A DNA stretch of 34,325 nt, taken from contig PLGI01000143.1 of the NCBI GenBank assembly GCA_003139775.1, positions 1-34,325 of the forward strand. Direction: 5' to 3'. The notes under the pieces are model-generated. The model saw only the letters and a program-made list of their open reading frames with translations, was not told the origin of the DNA and made no database searches. The position numbers and the translations under genes are program-made. Origin of the DNA: Syntrophaceae bacterium. Its GTDB lineage: Bacteria; Desulfobacterota; Syntrophia; Syntrophales; Smithellaceae. Below, piece after piece: positions 33,218 to 34,325 of this stretch (within the stretch, counting starts at the first letter, position 1; each line of letters begins with the position of its first letter).

Positions 33218-33551
33218 CCGGTTATTATCGCATACTTTTCTTTCAGCTCATACAATATCTGAATGATTCAACTTTGTCATTCCACTGTCTATTTGATAAG
33301 ACATCGCTTCTAATGGATGGGAGTATAAGAAGAACGGGTTTGTATGTCAATGAAATATAGATCTGAAAATTTGAGATATAATGTTTGTCGGGCGTGAATA
33401 GTTTTTATTACGGATCGAAAGGTTGCATCAAGAATGAAATTTTAAAAAACAACGTTACAGGAAGAACTTCACAAAATTAATGCTGACGACGGTGATAAAA
33501 TCAAAGTAAAATTGTGGCCGGCTATTTCTCGGGAGGAAAAATAAGGGGTAG
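33218..33551. other. Gene-free spacer with a possible coding remnant
   Basis: No intact gene is supported. From about 33452 to 33544 a plus-strand frame reads LQEELHKINADDGDKIKVKL and ends in TAA, but there is no start codon. The minus-strand fdhD ends at 33552. Confidence 0.3.
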
Positions 33552-34325
33552 TCAGGGAACTAATCTTTCCGGGCAGCTGTAAATATATCCGCCGCTGGCG
33601 TGAACGTATCCCAGCAATGTCACGTTGTGCTGCTGGGCGAGCTTTACAGCGGCGGTTGTAGGTGTTGATTTGGAAACCAGAACCGGAACGCCCATCCGGA
33701 TAATCTTCGTCATGATTTCGGAAGATATTCTTCCCGATACAAAGACAATTGCCTGACTGAAAATATCCAGCTTGTTTTCCTTCAGCATCAGCCCGGTTAT
33801 CTTGTCAAAGCAATTATGCCTGCCGATATCTTCAATCAGTATTTCATAATTAGCGGTATGCAGCAGCACACTGTGCACACCGCCGACGTCGATATATATT
33901 TCCGATCTGGTGATAAAATCATTCATCAAATTCAGGATGGTATTAATGGAATAGGTTGCGCTGCTCTCAACTGCTTTGTATTGGCTTTGTTTGAGGGGAT
34001 TGATATAGGTATAACATTTGCCGCAGCCGGAGGTGAGGCTTCTTAAACTTTCCTGCCGATCAATTATTACTCCCGCTTTGAAGTTGATGATAACCGCCAG
34101 CATCTTGTCATTGAAAGAAATATTTTCGATGTCCGACCAGGAATTAATAACTCCCTCGTTATAAAGGAAACCCAGCGCCAGTTCTTCCTGATACTGGTTC
34201 AGACAAAGCACTGAGACAAGTTCCGCTCCGTTGACAATCACTTTCAGGGATATTTCAGCAATCACTTTTTTGGTGATGTCAGAAACGTGACAACCATTTT
34301 TGTCTCTGGTGATCTCACCCACATT
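33552..34325 (-). CDS. fdhD: Formate dehydrogenase sulfurtransferase FdhD, start cut by the window edge
   Basis: At least 256 residues are present. FdhD features include LCLNQYQEELALGFLYNEGV, the sulfur-relay motif TSGCGKC with its conserved Cys pair, GGVHSVLLHTANYEI, EDIGRHNCFDKITG and VSGRISSEIMTKIIRMGVPV. FdhD moves sulfur from a cysteine desulfurase to the Mo/W-bisPGD cofactor of formate dehydrogenase. The first possible start (GTG at 34322) touches the edge and the frame stays open to 34325, so a short N-terminus is probably missing. It serves the fdhA encoded 2 kb away, although the two are not in one operon. Confidence 0.93.
   Translation of the reverse strand, partial: NVGEITRDKNGCHVSDITKKVIAEISLKVIVNGAELVSVLCLNQYQEELALGFLYNEGVINSWSDIENISFNDKMLAVIINFKAGVIIDRQESLRSLTSGCGKCYTYINPLKQSQYKAVESSATYSINTILNLMNDFITRSEIYIDVGGVHSVLLHTANYEILIEDIGRHNCFDKITGLMLKENKLDIFSQAIVFVSGRISSEIMTKIIRMGVPVLVSKSTPTTAAVKLAQQHNVTLLGYVHASGGYIYSCPERLVP

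Noticed and set aside
33452-33544. Possible small gene upstream of the fdhD 3' end
   Set aside because: There is no start codon, and a stop lies a few codons before the coherent stretch; at most it is a remnant.

Overview
The window looks like chromosomal DNA from a strictly anaerobic, syntroph-like Desulfobacterota (deltaproteobacterial) organism, plausibly of the Syntrophus/Smithella type. This is an inference. It rests on a selenocysteine formate dehydrogenase together with FdhE, FdhD and a ModE-like regulator, a B12-dependent acyl-CoA mutase operon, a crotonase, and many AT-rich intergenic repeats. No rRNA, tRNA, CRISPR array or transposase gene was seen.

Left part (1-9.4 kb): a membrane-anchored protein cut by the left edge lies just downstream of a TIR-like (CAP12 class) protein, giving a candidate two-gene defence unit. 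Then come a divergent GpsA-like dehydrogenase, a MORN-repeat protein, a tandem universal stress protein, an atypical UDP-sugar dehydrogenase with a clear sigma70 promoter, and a minus-strand operon of exported PLD-family protein, LivJ/LppC-like binding protein and surE.

Middle part (9.4-22.1 kb): a gmhA-grpE-dnaK operon with a consensus promoter and a strong terminator, then fdhE, a Usp/NhaD-like pair, and a metallophosphoesterase-nucleotidyltransferase fusion with a perfect palindrome in its inter-domain linker. A crotonase follows, then a run of small membrane or soluble proteins, one of them interrupted by an in-frame TAG, and a phosphatidylserine synthase-like gene.

Right part (22.2-34.3 kb): a minus-strand operon encodes a split B12 mutase (large and small subunits), the MeaB chaperone GTPase, a cobalamin adenosyltransferase and a MaoC hydratase, with a TetR regulator divergent from it. 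The mutase carries Phe89 and Gln207 where methylmalonyl-CoA mutases have Tyr and Arg, so it is better read as an isobutyryl-CoA-mutase-type isomerase. Next come the ModE-like regulator and fdhA, read through a UGA (Sec357) with a visible SECIS hairpin. A histidine phosphatase, a GNAT acetyltransferase and fdhD, which runs off the right edge, close the window.

At least seven intergenic spaces hold mosaic palindromic repeats sharing short modules (TCTCATTA, GATAATTCGACTAAC, loops with CGCTTCGC). Several end exactly on the stop codon of a neighbouring gene. A separate 125-bp element with perfect 20-bp terminal inverted repeats also ends on a stop codon. These repeats, the mutase, the TIR unit and the phosphoesterase-nucleotidyltransferase fusion are the main points for follow-up.
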